Positions 52,013 through 61,052 of a stretch of 64,000 nt of DNA are shown piece by piece. The stretch comes from Nostoc sp. NMS9. GTDB lineage: Bacteria > Cyanobacteriota > Cyanobacteriia > Cyanobacteriales > Nostocaceae. Location: NCBI RefSeq assembly GCF_017114995.1, contig NZ_JABXKL010000039.1, positions 1 to 64,000 of the forward strand, given 5' to 3'. Below the pieces are notes generated by a model, which did not search any database, was not told the DNA's origin, and was given only the letters and a program-made list of their open reading frames with translations. Position 1 is the first letter of the stretch, and the number at the start of each line of letters is the position of its first letter. Position numbers and translations under genes: made by a program.

Positions 52013-54529
52013 ATGGTAAATCGAAATCAATCCGTAAATAAGCAGCGTAAACTTTACCAATCTCTAGTAGCAACAGCATTATTAACTGGTAGCCTTTTCC
52101 AATTTGTTGCACCAGTATTAGCTGACGGAACTACTGCGGGTACATCTATCAGTAACACAGCAACAGCAACCTACGAAGATCCCAACAGTCCAGGGACAAC
52201 TATAAATGCCACTTCTAACACTGTCGTAGTTACTGTAGCAGAAGTTGCTGGGATTACCGTCACAGCGTCTGGAGTCACAGATAACAATGGCGGTAATGTT
52301 GCAGTTGGCGACTTACTAATCTACACTTACACCTTGACCAACGTTGGTAATGACCCCACCAAATTCCACATTCCCAACCAAGCGACAACAACTGGGCCGG
52401 GTACAGTTTCTGGCACATTACCAAATGGTGGTACAGCTAATAGTCTGCAATATAGCACTGACGGCGGTCAAACTTGGACAAACGTCCCCCAAGGTGGTGT
52501 AGACACACCCTCAGTTCCGGTTAGCGGTACTGTCTTGGTGCGCGTGCCAGTCACTGTACAAGCTGGTGCTCAAACCAACGATGTCATTACTGTTACTCTT
52601 GGTAATACTCCTGGTGATGCTCAAAACCAACTGCGGAGTCCTGATGGTGGTGATGTGTTCAGCGTAGATAACCCCGATACTGGTGTTACTGGTGAAGTAC
52701 CTGGCGCGCCAGTTAATGGTACACGGGAAGCTAGCGCCACCGAGCAAATTAAGGTTGGTTTAACGGTGAAGACCTATGCTTTAGCCACTATTCTCAAGAT
52801 TCGCAGTGGCTATAACAATGCTGGCACAACTACGATTATAGATGACAAGTTGACCTACGATTTGAGTTTGCGAGTTGAGTCCAACGATCCCACAGGGCAA
52901 GGAATTACACCAGCAGCTTTGACGGGTACAAGCATCAATGTTGATGGCGTTCCTGGCAACTATATCTTGGTTTCTGATGCGATTCCCGCGGGTACAGATT
53001 TGGCAGTAGCACCAACTGCACCTCCTGGTTGGCGAACTGTCTATACCACTACTCCAGTTACAACTAATGCTAATACAGCTAGTTGGACTACAACAGCACC
53101 AGCTTTGGACTCAGTCACTCGCGTTGGTTTTATCAATAATCCAGCGACTATTACTTCCATCGCTCCTGGTACAACGGTAAATGGCTTCTCGATTCAGCTA
53201 GCCGTTAAATCAACTGCATCTTCACCCTTAACCGTCGCTAATATCGCTCAATTGTTTGGTCAAACACCCAGCAGCAATTTCCCTGTGTACGACGAATCCG
53301 GCGACCAAAATCCCAGCAACTATAACGGCTCTCCAGGCAGTATGACACCTCCTACGGGTACAGATACCAATGGTGATGGTCTTCCCGATACTCTACCGCC
53401 CGCCAACGTTGATGATGGCTATATTAATACTCCAGCATCTCCAGAAACTGGAACAGACACGGGTAATAACAACAGTGGTACTGGTGCAGGTGGTGAGGCT
53501 AACGTCTTCACGGTGCAAGCGCCTGTTGCTTCAGCATTACTCAATGGCCCGCAAAATGCCCCGGATGCTACTGGGCCATCGGGTGGAACCGACGATGACT
53601 TTACCAACAAATCTTCTTTGGTTCCTGCTGGTACCGCACCTGGTAGTACACTCGATCCTCAGTCAGTTGGCTTCACCAACACAGTTAAAAATAGTGGTAC
53701 TGACCCAGGCGTTTTGAAGATAGAGCCAACGCTACCAGCAGATTTACCAAATGGTACGAAGGTAACTATTACCTATAATAGTCTGTCTACTGTCTATACC
53801 TACAATAATGGAGCGTTTACAACACCTGGTACAGCAATTACAATCCCCAACTTTGCTCCTAATGCAACTATCAACTATGGTGTAGAAGTTGATTTACCTC
53901 TAGGCACGCAGTTATCTACTGATATTAGCAAAGGCTTCCCAGTACCTATCACTGCTTCGATTAACAACTATACGACGGATAGTAACGGTGATGGAATTAA
54001 GGATACTGCCAATGATAATATCTTTGATTCATTTAACACCACTATTGATCGCGTGTACACTGGCTTCCTGAAACTGCTGAAAATGTCACGAGTTTTACAA
54101 GGAACTGGACCTGTAGTCCAGGGGAATGATGGCATATTCAGTATCGATCCGAAAAAGCCTGCGCCAGGAAACATTATTGAGTACCAAATTCAATACACAA
54201 ATATTTCTGATCCTCAATCTGGAACCGGTAATGTGATTTTGAATGCTAACAAAGTTGTGATTACTGAAGATGGTACGCAAAGCCCCAATAACTGGGCGAA
54301 AGACAACGATGCCAGCGGTCAAATTGATACTAGCAACATTGTTGGTTCAGCTAAGGATTCCGGGAGTGCAACCATTCAATTCTTCAGTGGTAATCCAGCT
54401 ACTAACTCTGGCATCGACCAAACTGGAAGTACGGCAAACACTGATGTTGCCAAGTATGTGGATACTGTCACGGGAACGATCGCACCGGGTATTCAAAGAA
54501 CGTTTACTTTCCAACGCAAGGTGAACTAA
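52013..54529 (+). CDS. Exported DUF11-type surface protein
   Basis: 838 aa from the ATG at 52013. Signal peptide (YQSLVATALLTGSLFQFVAP, cleavage after VLA near residue 38). The rest is Thr/Asn/Gly/Pro-rich with few Lys or Cys. Repeated beta-sandwich units of the DUF11 type recur: TYTLTNVGNDPTKFHIPNQA, VGFTNTVKNSGTDPGVLKIE, EYQIQYTNISDPQSGTGNVI. Such repeats form extended rods on cell surfaces. No sorting motif is seen. It begins a locus of four DUF11 proteins and one outer-membrane barrel. Confidence 0.8.
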   Translation: MVNRNQSVNKQRKLYQSLVATALLTGSLFQFVAPVLADGTTAGTSISNTATATYEDPNSPGTTINATSNTVVVTVAEVAGITVTASGVTDNNGGNVAVGDLLIYTYTLTNVGNDPTKFHIPNQATTTGPGTVSGTLPNGGTANSLQYSTDGGQTWTNVPQGGVDTPSVPVSGTVLVRVPVTVQAGAQTNDVITVTLGNTPGDAQNQLRSPDGGDVFSVDNPDTGVTGEVPGAPVNGTREASATEQIKVGLTVKTYALATILKIRSGYNNAGTTTIIDDKLTYDLSLRVESNDPTGQGITPAALTGTSINVDGVPGNYILVSDAIPAGTDLAVAPTAPPGWRTVYTTTPVTTNANTASWTTTAPALDSVTRVGFINNPATITSIAPGTTVNGFSIQLAVKSTASSPLTVANIAQLFGQTPSSNFPVYDESGDQNPSNYNGSPGSMTPPTGTDTNGDGLPDTLPPANVDDGYINTPASPETGTDTGNNNSGTGAGGEANVFTVQAPVASALLNGPQNAPDATGPSGGTDDDFTNKSSLVPAGTAPGSTLDPQSVGFTNTVKNSGTDPGVLKIEPTLPADLPNGTKVTITYNSLSTVYTYNNGAFTTPGTAITIPNFAPNATINYGVEVDLPLGTQLSTDISKGFPVPITASINNYTTDSNGDGIKDTANDNIFDSFNTTIDRVYTGFLKLLKMSRVLQGTGPVVQGNDGIFSIDPKKPAPGNIIEYQIQYTNISDPQSGTGNVILNANKVVITEDGTQSPNNWAKDNDASGQIDTSNIVGSAKDSGSATIQFFSGNPATNSGIDQTGSTANTDVAKYVDTVTGTIAPGIQRTFTFQRKVN

Positions 54530-54722
54530 TTCGTTCGGATTGGGGGCTTTGAAGTTCGCAGACTCTTCTCTAAGAGAGGCTGCGCCAACAAGTTTGCGAA
54601 CCAGTTCACCTCACTCCCCAACCCCTAAACAGCAAGCAAATAGGGGAGTGACTTTTTCTGAATCAAAGCTGGGAAAGATAAGTCAACAATCAACATTCTG
54701 GAATTTTTTTGAGGTTATTTAT

Positions 54723-55286
54723 ATGAAGCGTGTTTCTCTTGCAGGTTTAGGAGCATTCGCTCTCATTGCTACAGTTCCATTTGTCGGTCAAATTCCGGGA
54801 ATTGCAAATGTATGGCATTCAGAAAGTGCTGTTGCTCAGAATATCAAAACTCAAGGGCAAATTCAATTGCGTTTAGAAGCAGAAAAGCAGGTGGTGGCAA
54901 AGGATCAGCAAGGTAAGCAAAGCCAGAAATGGGAACCTTTGAAAGGTCAAGTTGTGGTGCGACCAGGAGATGTATTGCGATATACCTTGAGTGGCGAAAA
55001 TAAGAGCGATCGCCCAGTAAAGAATTTGACTTTTAATCAACCTATTCCTAAAGGAATGGTCTACGTGCTGAATTCTACCAATGTCGCAAACAATGCCAAA
55101 GTTATTTACAGCATTGATGGCGGACGTAGCTTTGTCGAAAATCCCACTGTTAAAGTTACTCTTCCTGGCGGCAAAGTGGAAACAAAACCAGCCCCAGCCA
55201 CTGCTTACACTCATATCCGTTTGCAGATTCCGTTACTTGCAGCGAAGACGACAGTCAAGGCAACTTATCAAACCCAAGTTCGCTGA
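54723..55286 (+). CDS. Small exported DUF11-type protein
   Basis: 187 aa from the ATG at 54723 (GAGG about nine bases upstream). Signal peptide MKRVSLAGLGAFALIATVPF, cleaved probably near residue 37. One DUF11-like beta unit (VVVRPGDVLRYTLSGENKSD, NLTFNQPIPKGMVYV). It may be a subunit or periplasmic partner of the large rods. An earlier TTG-type extension would run through a dispersed repeat (54560-54605) and is rejected. Confidence 0.75.
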   Translation: MKRVSLAGLGAFALIATVPFVGQIPGIANVWHSESAVAQNIKTQGQIQLRLEAEKQVVAKDQQGKQSQKWEPLKGQVVVRPGDVLRYTLSGENKSDRPVKNLTFNQPIPKGMVYVLNSTNVANNAKVIYSIDGGRSFVENPTVKVTLPGGKVETKPAPATAYTHIRLQIPLLAAKTTVKATYQTQVR

Positions 55287-55460
55287 TTGGGACGCAAGGA
55301 AACGCCGCCTTCCTGACTCGAAAAAGAGTCGCAATCAAGAATATTTTCAGATTCCACCTGGAAACGAGATTTTAAAAGAGTTTTAGCTTAATTGGATTTC
55401 CCCAAATAAAGAAGTGCTTTTATTGACAACAAGCTTGACATTTCAGAGGAGATGTGTTTG

Positions 55461-57002
55461 GTGAGCCGTCCTCAAAACCAAAAGCAAATTACTTCTAGCG
55501 GTAGCTGGTGGCGACGGTTAACAGCTACTGTTCTTCTGGGAAGTTTTTTGCATACTACTATATCTATTCCAGCGATCGCACAACAGACTAACAATCTGGT
55601 TGCGTCTTTGCCATTAATAAATCAAGCTACTTATACTTATACAGATTCTGCTAGTAATTATCAATATCAAGGAAGTTCTAGTCAAATCAATGTTAGTCCT
55701 AGTCCATTACTCGATCCATTAGGGCGGATTTTAGGTTGCGCTGGGGCAATTTTACCTGACTATACAGGTTTTTCAGTTGGGGTATACGAACCGAACTCTA
55801 GCGACCCAACGGGGACAGAATTGGGCAGCTTGGTTGCTTTGACTCGAACAGAGTTACCAGATATTCCTAATAACAACGTTCCTGATGGGAAATCGCCAAA
55901 TACCGAGAATAGTAACCCCTACTTCGTTACGAATAACCCTGCGGGTGTCTACAATTTCCTACTCGATCCGAATAAGGGTCAAACCGATCCAGGTAGAACT
56001 TATATTTTTGTAGTTAATCCACCACCAAATTCTATCTACAAACAGCGGCGGATCAAGGTTGAAATCCTTGGTAGTACTGGCACACAAGGTAATAATGTCG
56101 TGCGGTATGTCGCTAGTTCTCTAGATGGTCAACCAATCAGTCTTACAGGTGAAACTAGGCTAGAGCAAACAGTTGTTTTAGTTCCCAATGCAGAAACAGT
56201 GGGACTGGATTTATTAGCCTTTGAATTCACTACAAATTTGTGTCAAGCCAATCAGTTACAGATTATCAAAACAGGCGATCGCGCTACTGCTGAACCTGGA
56301 GATACGGTAATCTACCGTCTGTCGGTAAAAAATCTCGCTGATGCTGGTTTGAGTAATATATTTGTCACCGACGACCTACCTTTAGGATTCCAGTTTTTAC
56401 CGAAATCTGTGCGGGGAGAGCTGGATGGTCAACCAGTCACGATCGCTTCAGAACGCAATGGTAACACAGTGACATTCCGCACAGACGTAACAATTCCCAC
56501 AGAGAAAGTCTTGAATATTGCCTACGCTGCTCAACTAACAGCTGATGCATTGCGTGGTAATGGTCGCAACACTGCGATCGTTAATGCCCAACGAGCTGAT
56601 AACCGTTTTAGTACTAAGGATGGCCCAGCAACCCACCAATTGAAAATTCGTCCAGGAATCGTTTCTGACTGTGGCACGATTATCGGTCGGGTGTTTGTTG
56701 ATAAAAACTTTGACGGGGAACAACAGCGTGGTGAGCCTGGAGTACCTAATGCAGTGATTTTTCTGGAGGACGGAAACCGCATCACAACAGATCCTAATGG
56801 TTTGTTCTCCTTAGCTAATGCCTTACCTGGATACCACACAGGTGTACTAGACCTTAGCAGTGTAGCTGGTTATGCCCTAGCTCATAACGAAAAATTCCGC
56901 GAACGAAATAGCCAATCTCGCTTGGTGCATTTAGAGCCTGGTGGCTTAGTACGTATGAACTTCGCTGTCACCCCCACATTTCAGGAGCCAGTCAAGAAAT
57001 GA
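55461..57002 (+). CDS. Exported protein with DUF11 and SdrD/Cna-B-like domains
   Basis: 513 aa from the GTG at 55461, which has GAGGAG nine bases upstream; the ATG at 55452 touches that site and is unlikely. Signal peptide (RLTATVLLGSFLHTTISIPA). Middle unique part (about 50-265), a DUF11 unit at about 270-395 (ATAEPGDTVIYRLSVKNLAD, FVTDDLPLGFQFLP), then an SdrD/Cna-B-like unit (IIGRVFVDKNFDGEQQRGEP, GVPNAVIFLEDG). The last codons overlap the next gene (ATGA), so this protein and the barrel protein are made together. Confidence 0.8.
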   Translation: MSRPQNQKQITSSGSWWRRLTATVLLGSFLHTTISIPAIAQQTNNLVASLPLINQATYTYTDSASNYQYQGSSSQINVSPSPLLDPLGRILGCAGAILPDYTGFSVGVYEPNSSDPTGTELGSLVALTRTELPDIPNNNVPDGKSPNTENSNPYFVTNNPAGVYNFLLDPNKGQTDPGRTYIFVVNPPPNSIYKQRRIKVEILGSTGTQGNNVVRYVASSLDGQPISLTGETRLEQTVVLVPNAETVGLDLLAFEFTTNLCQANQLQIIKTGDRATAEPGDTVIYRLSVKNLADAGLSNIFVTDDLPLGFQFLPKSVRGELDGQPVTIASERNGNTVTFRTDVTIPTEKVLNIAYAAQLTADALRGNGRNTAIVNAQRADNRFSTKDGPATHQLKIRPGIVSDCGTIIGRVFVDKNFDGEQQRGEPGVPNAVIFLEDGNRITTDPNGLFSLANALPGYHTGVLDLSSVAGYALAHNEKFRERNSQSRLVHLEPGGLVRMNFAVTPTFQEPVKK

Positions 57003-60000
57003 AACCCAGACTGCACTGTCTAACTACATTTAACCTGAGATTGATGGGGGCAATGCCAGTAGCTCTCTGCCTTGTTTTGTACCCTGCAATTGTCAAAGCA
57101 GAAATCACTACTGAAAAACTCCTTTTCCCTGATTCCCATTTGCAAGCTGACAAGGGTGTTGAACATCGTGACTTTTCAAAGGATCTGAAAAACCTTTCCC
57201 CTAGAAGGGGAGAGGCTTTGAATTCTCCACCTCTCGAATTTGCCTCAACTTCTTCAACTTCAATTCCCAATGTCCAGCCAAGTGAAACGCAAATACAACC
57301 ATTTCAATCAGAAACTTCTGTTGATTTGCCCAGAGGCTCACGCAAAATAGTAGGAATCAAGAACGACGGACGTAAAGATACTGATACACTGTTTCATGCT
57401 TCTACAAGGGAAATACAACCATTTCAACCAGCAACTTCTGTAGGTTTGTCTAGAGGCTCACGCAAAATTGCAGGGGTAGAGGACACGGATACAAGGGGAC
57501 AAGGGGTAAATGAAAATCCCCCCACTGTCCCTATCTCTACAGCAATAAAAATCCTGACTCCGACGGCTGACAGTGTTGTAGATGTACAAGCTAGCACGGT
57601 AATTGTGCAGTTTCCTGCTGGTAGTCAAGTGGAATTGCGGGTAAATGGCGCGTTGGTAGACCCTTCTTTAGTGGGACGGACGGAAACTGATGCTACCACC
57701 AACTTGGTAACGCAGACATGGTATGGTGTCTCATTAAAAGAAGGTGCAAACACCATCTCTGCACAAGTTGTTGGAGGAACGGAATCCCCTGTAACAGTGC
57801 AAGTCGCAGTGCGGGGAGCGCCGCAGCAATTAACTGTAGAAACAGTTGAGTCCCGTATCCCGGCGGATGGACGTTCTACGGCTACAATCCGGGGTCAACT
57901 CATCGATGCAAGTGGTAATCGCTCGAATCGTGATGCTGTTGTCACCCTCATACCCACTGCTGGCGAATTGGTCGGGAAAGACTTCAAACCTGATGAACCC
58001 GGATTTCAAGTAGAGGCGAAAGCAGGGCAATTTACAGCGACGTTGCGATCGCAACTGAAGGCCGAAACTGTCACAATTCGCGCGATCGCTAATGATTTAG
58101 AAGCCTTCACCCAACTACAATTTGAAACGGCACTGCGTCCAAGTTTAGTTACTGGAGTCATAGATTTACGTTTGGGTGCTAGAGGTACAAATTATTACGG
58201 CAGTTTCCGTGATTTCCTCCCTCCTGACAAAAACAATGGAACGCAATTAGATTTCCATTCAGCGATATTTGCCACTGGTGCGATCGGGGAATGGTTGTTT
58301 ACAGGCGCATACAATAGTTCTCGTAGCCTCAATGAAGATTGCAACTGCGATAATCGCCTGTTTAGAACTTACCAATTCAGCGAGCAAAACTATCCTGTCT
58401 ACGGCGATAGCTCGAAAGTTGATGTAGTTGCTCCTTCCATTGACAGTGTATTTTTGCGTTTTGAGCGTTCAGCTCGTACCCCTGGCTCCGATCCTGATTA
58501 TGCGATGTGGGGTGACTATAACACAGAAGAATTTGCACGGCGATCGCAGCAATTTACTTCTATCACCCGTCAACTCCACGGTTTTAAAGCTAACTACAAC
58601 TTAGGAAACCTACAAATTACAGGTTTCTATGGCGACCACTTAGAAGGGTTTCAACGAGACACCATTGCTCCCGATGGTACTAGTGGTTATTACTTCCTCT
58701 CTCGCAGACTATTACAAGCAGGTAGTGAAAATGTCTTTATCGAGTTAGAAGAACTCAATCGTCCTGGAACTGTATTAGAACGCAAACAACTTAACCGAGG
58801 CCCAGACTACGAAATCGACTACGATCGCGGTACTTTATTATTCCGCGAACCGATTCTTCGCACCGATATCGATCGAACCGGACAAGTATTGGTACGTCGG
58901 ATTGTTGTTAGCTATCAATATGACAGCGAAGACTCTGACGGGAGCATCTATGCTGGTCGTTTGCAATATAATCTTTCCCGCAAACTTAATCAGGAAAGTT
59001 GGATAGGAGCAACTTACGTTCAAGAAAATCACGGGGTGCGCGACTTTCAACTCTATGGTGCAGATGCGCTGATTGCTTTGGGTGACAACGGTAAGTTAAT
59101 CGCAGAATATGCCCATTCCACGAATGATTCTGATGTTGTGGGAAAAGTTAGAGGTGATGCCTACCGTTTAGAAGCTGAAGGAAAGATTACTAATGGGATT
59201 CAAGGTCGTGCCTATTATCGCTTTGCTGATACAGGTTTTGCCAATAATGCCACTATCAGCTTTGTCCCAGGACAAACCCGTTATGGAGCGCAGGTTACAG
59301 CTAAACTCACCTCAACTACCAACGTCAGAGCGCAATACGACCACGAAGACAATTTTAGGATTGCTCCCCAACCCCTAGACACCTTTGAGGAACTATTTGC
59401 ACCGCGTTATGAGGCGATACCTGGTAGCAAGGTTAATAATTCGCTGACGACGATTTCTGCTGGGATTCAACAACGCTTGGGTAGCGCGACTATCGATCTG
59501 GATTGGATTCATCGGCGTCTGGAAGACCGCATCCCCGACAGTACCCTAAGTAGTAATTCCGATCAACTGCGATCGCGTTTTTCAGTTCCTCTAGCTAAAA
59601 ACCTGACCTTCCAAGCCCAAAATGAACTCAGCTTATCTTCCCAAAAAGATACTGTTTACCCAGACCGTACCATTTTGGGGTTGAATTGGGCGGTAATTCC
59701 TGGTGTCAGCGTTAGTCTAGCCCAACAGTATTACAGTAGCGGTCAATATTCGGGTAATTCCATCACCAGCTTGAGCGTCAACGGCGAACACAAACTCGGA
59801 TCGGATACTACCTTGACTGGTCGTTACTCAATTTTGGGTGGTGCTAACGAAATGACTACTCAAGGGGCAATTGGTATAAATAACCGTTGGACTATTGCTT
59901 CGGGATTGCGGCTGAACGTTGCTTACGAACACGTATTTGGCAACTTCTTCGGACGCACTTTGGCGGGTCAACAATATGCCCAACCCTACGCCTTTGGTCA

Positions 60001-60856
60001 AGCGGCATCTGCGATCGGGTTTGATGGTGGCGATAGCTACAGTGTCGGGCTGGAATATAGTGATAATCCGCAATTTCAAGCCAGCGTCCGTTATGAACAT
60101 CGTTCCTCTTCTGGCGGTAGTAATACAGTAATTACCGCAGGTGCTGCGGGTAAAATTTCTCCGGCTCTCACTGCTTTAGTACGTTATCAACAAGCCGGTT
60201 CTTCCAATCAAAAGCTTTCAGGATTGGGAGATACTGCTAACCTCAAACTGGGTTTAGCCTACCGCGATCCCAATAGCGATAAATTTAATGCTTTATTGCG
60301 TTATGAATATCGCCAAAATCCATCAACCATCCCTGACACTATCCTGTTAGGAAGCGGTACGGGTTCTCAAGACCATACCTTTGCTTTAGAAGCGATTTAC
60401 GCTCCTAATTGGCAATGGGAATTCTACGGAAAGTATGCGTTGCGTAACAGTACCTCTTACATAGCTAACGATTTAGCCGGTACTAGCACAGTAAATCTGG
60501 CCCAAGTACGCGCTACCTATCGTTTGGGATATAGCTGGGATTTAGTGGGTGAGGCTCGTGTAATTAGTCAGTCTAGCTACAGTGAGACAGGCTTTGTTCT
60601 TGAAACAGGCTACTACCTCACGCCTAATCTGCGCGTTTCGGCTGGTTACGTCTTTGGGAAAGTTGATGACCGAGATTTCTCAGGAACACGTTCTGCGGGA
60701 GGCGCGTATTTAGGCTTTACGGTTAAGCTCAACGAATTGTTTGACGGCTTTGGACAACAAAAACCTGTAGCGCGCCAGCCACAGGAATCGGCGATGAAAA
60801 CTTTGGTCGGTAAACTCAAGGCTGCAATCAGGGGGATGCAAAAGCGTGAAATATAA
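56999..60856 (+). CDS. 1285-aa outer-membrane beta-barrel protein
   Basis: Signal peptide (LRLMGAMPVALCLVLYPAIV). Residues about 45-180 are low-complexity and include a 40-residue direct repeat (QPFQ..TSV...RGSRKI) and a repeat-derived part. Two Ig-like units follow at about 185-375 (IKILTPTADSVVDVQASTVI, VETVESRIPADGRSTATIRG). From about 385 to 1240 there are many alternating amphipathic strands (YEYRQNPSTIPDTILLGS, LRVSAGYVFGKVDDRD), typical of a large outer-membrane barrel. A basic tail ends it. Translation is coupled to the preceding gene. It may export or anchor the DUF11 proteins (inference). Confidence 0.8.
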   Translation: MKPRLHCLTTFNLRLMGAMPVALCLVLYPAIVKAEITTEKLLFPDSHLQADKGVEHRDFSKDLKNLSPRRGEALNSPPLEFASTSSTSIPNVQPSETQIQPFQSETSVDLPRGSRKIVGIKNDGRKDTDTLFHASTREIQPFQPATSVGLSRGSRKIAGVEDTDTRGQGVNENPPTVPISTAIKILTPTADSVVDVQASTVIVQFPAGSQVELRVNGALVDPSLVGRTETDATTNLVTQTWYGVSLKEGANTISAQVVGGTESPVTVQVAVRGAPQQLTVETVESRIPADGRSTATIRGQLIDASGNRSNRDAVVTLIPTAGELVGKDFKPDEPGFQVEAKAGQFTATLRSQLKAETVTIRAIANDLEAFTQLQFETALRPSLVTGVIDLRLGARGTNYYGSFRDFLPPDKNNGTQLDFHSAIFATGAIGEWLFTGAYNSSRSLNEDCNCDNRLFRTYQFSEQNYPVYGDSSKVDVVAPSIDSVFLRFERSARTPGSDPDYAMWGDYNTEEFARRSQQFTSITRQLHGFKANYNLGNLQITGFYGDHLEGFQRDTIAPDGTSGYYFLSRRLLQAGSENVFIELEELNRPGTVLERKQLNRGPDYEIDYDRGTLLFREPILRTDIDRTGQVLVRRIVVSYQYDSEDSDGSIYAGRLQYNLSRKLNQESWIGATYVQENHGVRDFQLYGADALIALGDNGKLIAEYAHSTNDSDVVGKVRGDAYRLEAEGKITNGIQGRAYYRFADTGFANNATISFVPGQTRYGAQVTAKLTSTTNVRAQYDHEDNFRIAPQPLDTFEELFAPRYEAIPGSKVNNSLTTISAGIQQRLGSATIDLDWIHRRLEDRIPDSTLSSNSDQLRSRFSVPLAKNLTFQAQNELSLSSQKDTVYPDRTILGLNWAVIPGVSVSLAQQYYSSGQYSGNSITSLSVNGEHKLGSDTTLTGRYSILGGANEMTTQGAIGINNRWTIASGLRLNVAYEHVFGNFFGRTLAGQQYAQPYAFGQAASAIGFDGGDSYSVGLEYSDNPQFQASVRYEHRSSSGGSNTVITAGAAGKISPALTALVRYQQAGSSNQKLSGLGDTANLKLGLAYRDPNSDKFNALLRYEYRQNPSTIPDTILLGSGTGSQDHTFALEAIYAPNWQWEFYGKYALRNSTSYIANDLAGTSTVNLAQVRATYRLGYSWDLVGEARVISQSSYSETGFVLETGYYLTPNLRVSAGYVFGKVDDRDFSGTRSAGGAYLGFTVKLNELFDGFGQQKPVARQPQESAMKTLVGKLKAAIRGMQKREI
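57291..57473. repeat. 120-bp direct repeat inside barrel gene
   Basis: 57291-57353 and 57411-57473 share AAATACAACCATTTCAA, AACTTCTGT and AGAGGCTCACGCAAAAT at an exact distance of 120 bp. Just before, 57190-57240 has the palindromic CCTTTCCCCTAGAAGGGGAG-type dispersed repeat, also in frame. Confidence 0.7.
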
Positions 60857-61052
60857 AAGGGTTATTTGATGTAAAGACGTTGCGATGAACCTCTCTTACG
60901 AATTTAACCTTTCCTTATGGGAATACTATTGTCGTAACGATTTTTATCCGCTTTGAATCTAGTGCAAAAACGTTTTAATTTTAATTCTGGTATTTGTATA
61001 TTTATAAACTCAATATCATTACTTACATATTATGTATTTTTATTGGAAATAA

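Noticed and set aside
54540..54722. 61-residue N-terminal extension of the small DUF11 protein
   Set aside because: It is translation of a dispersed repeat, and the internal ATG has both a Shine-Dalgarno and a signal peptide.
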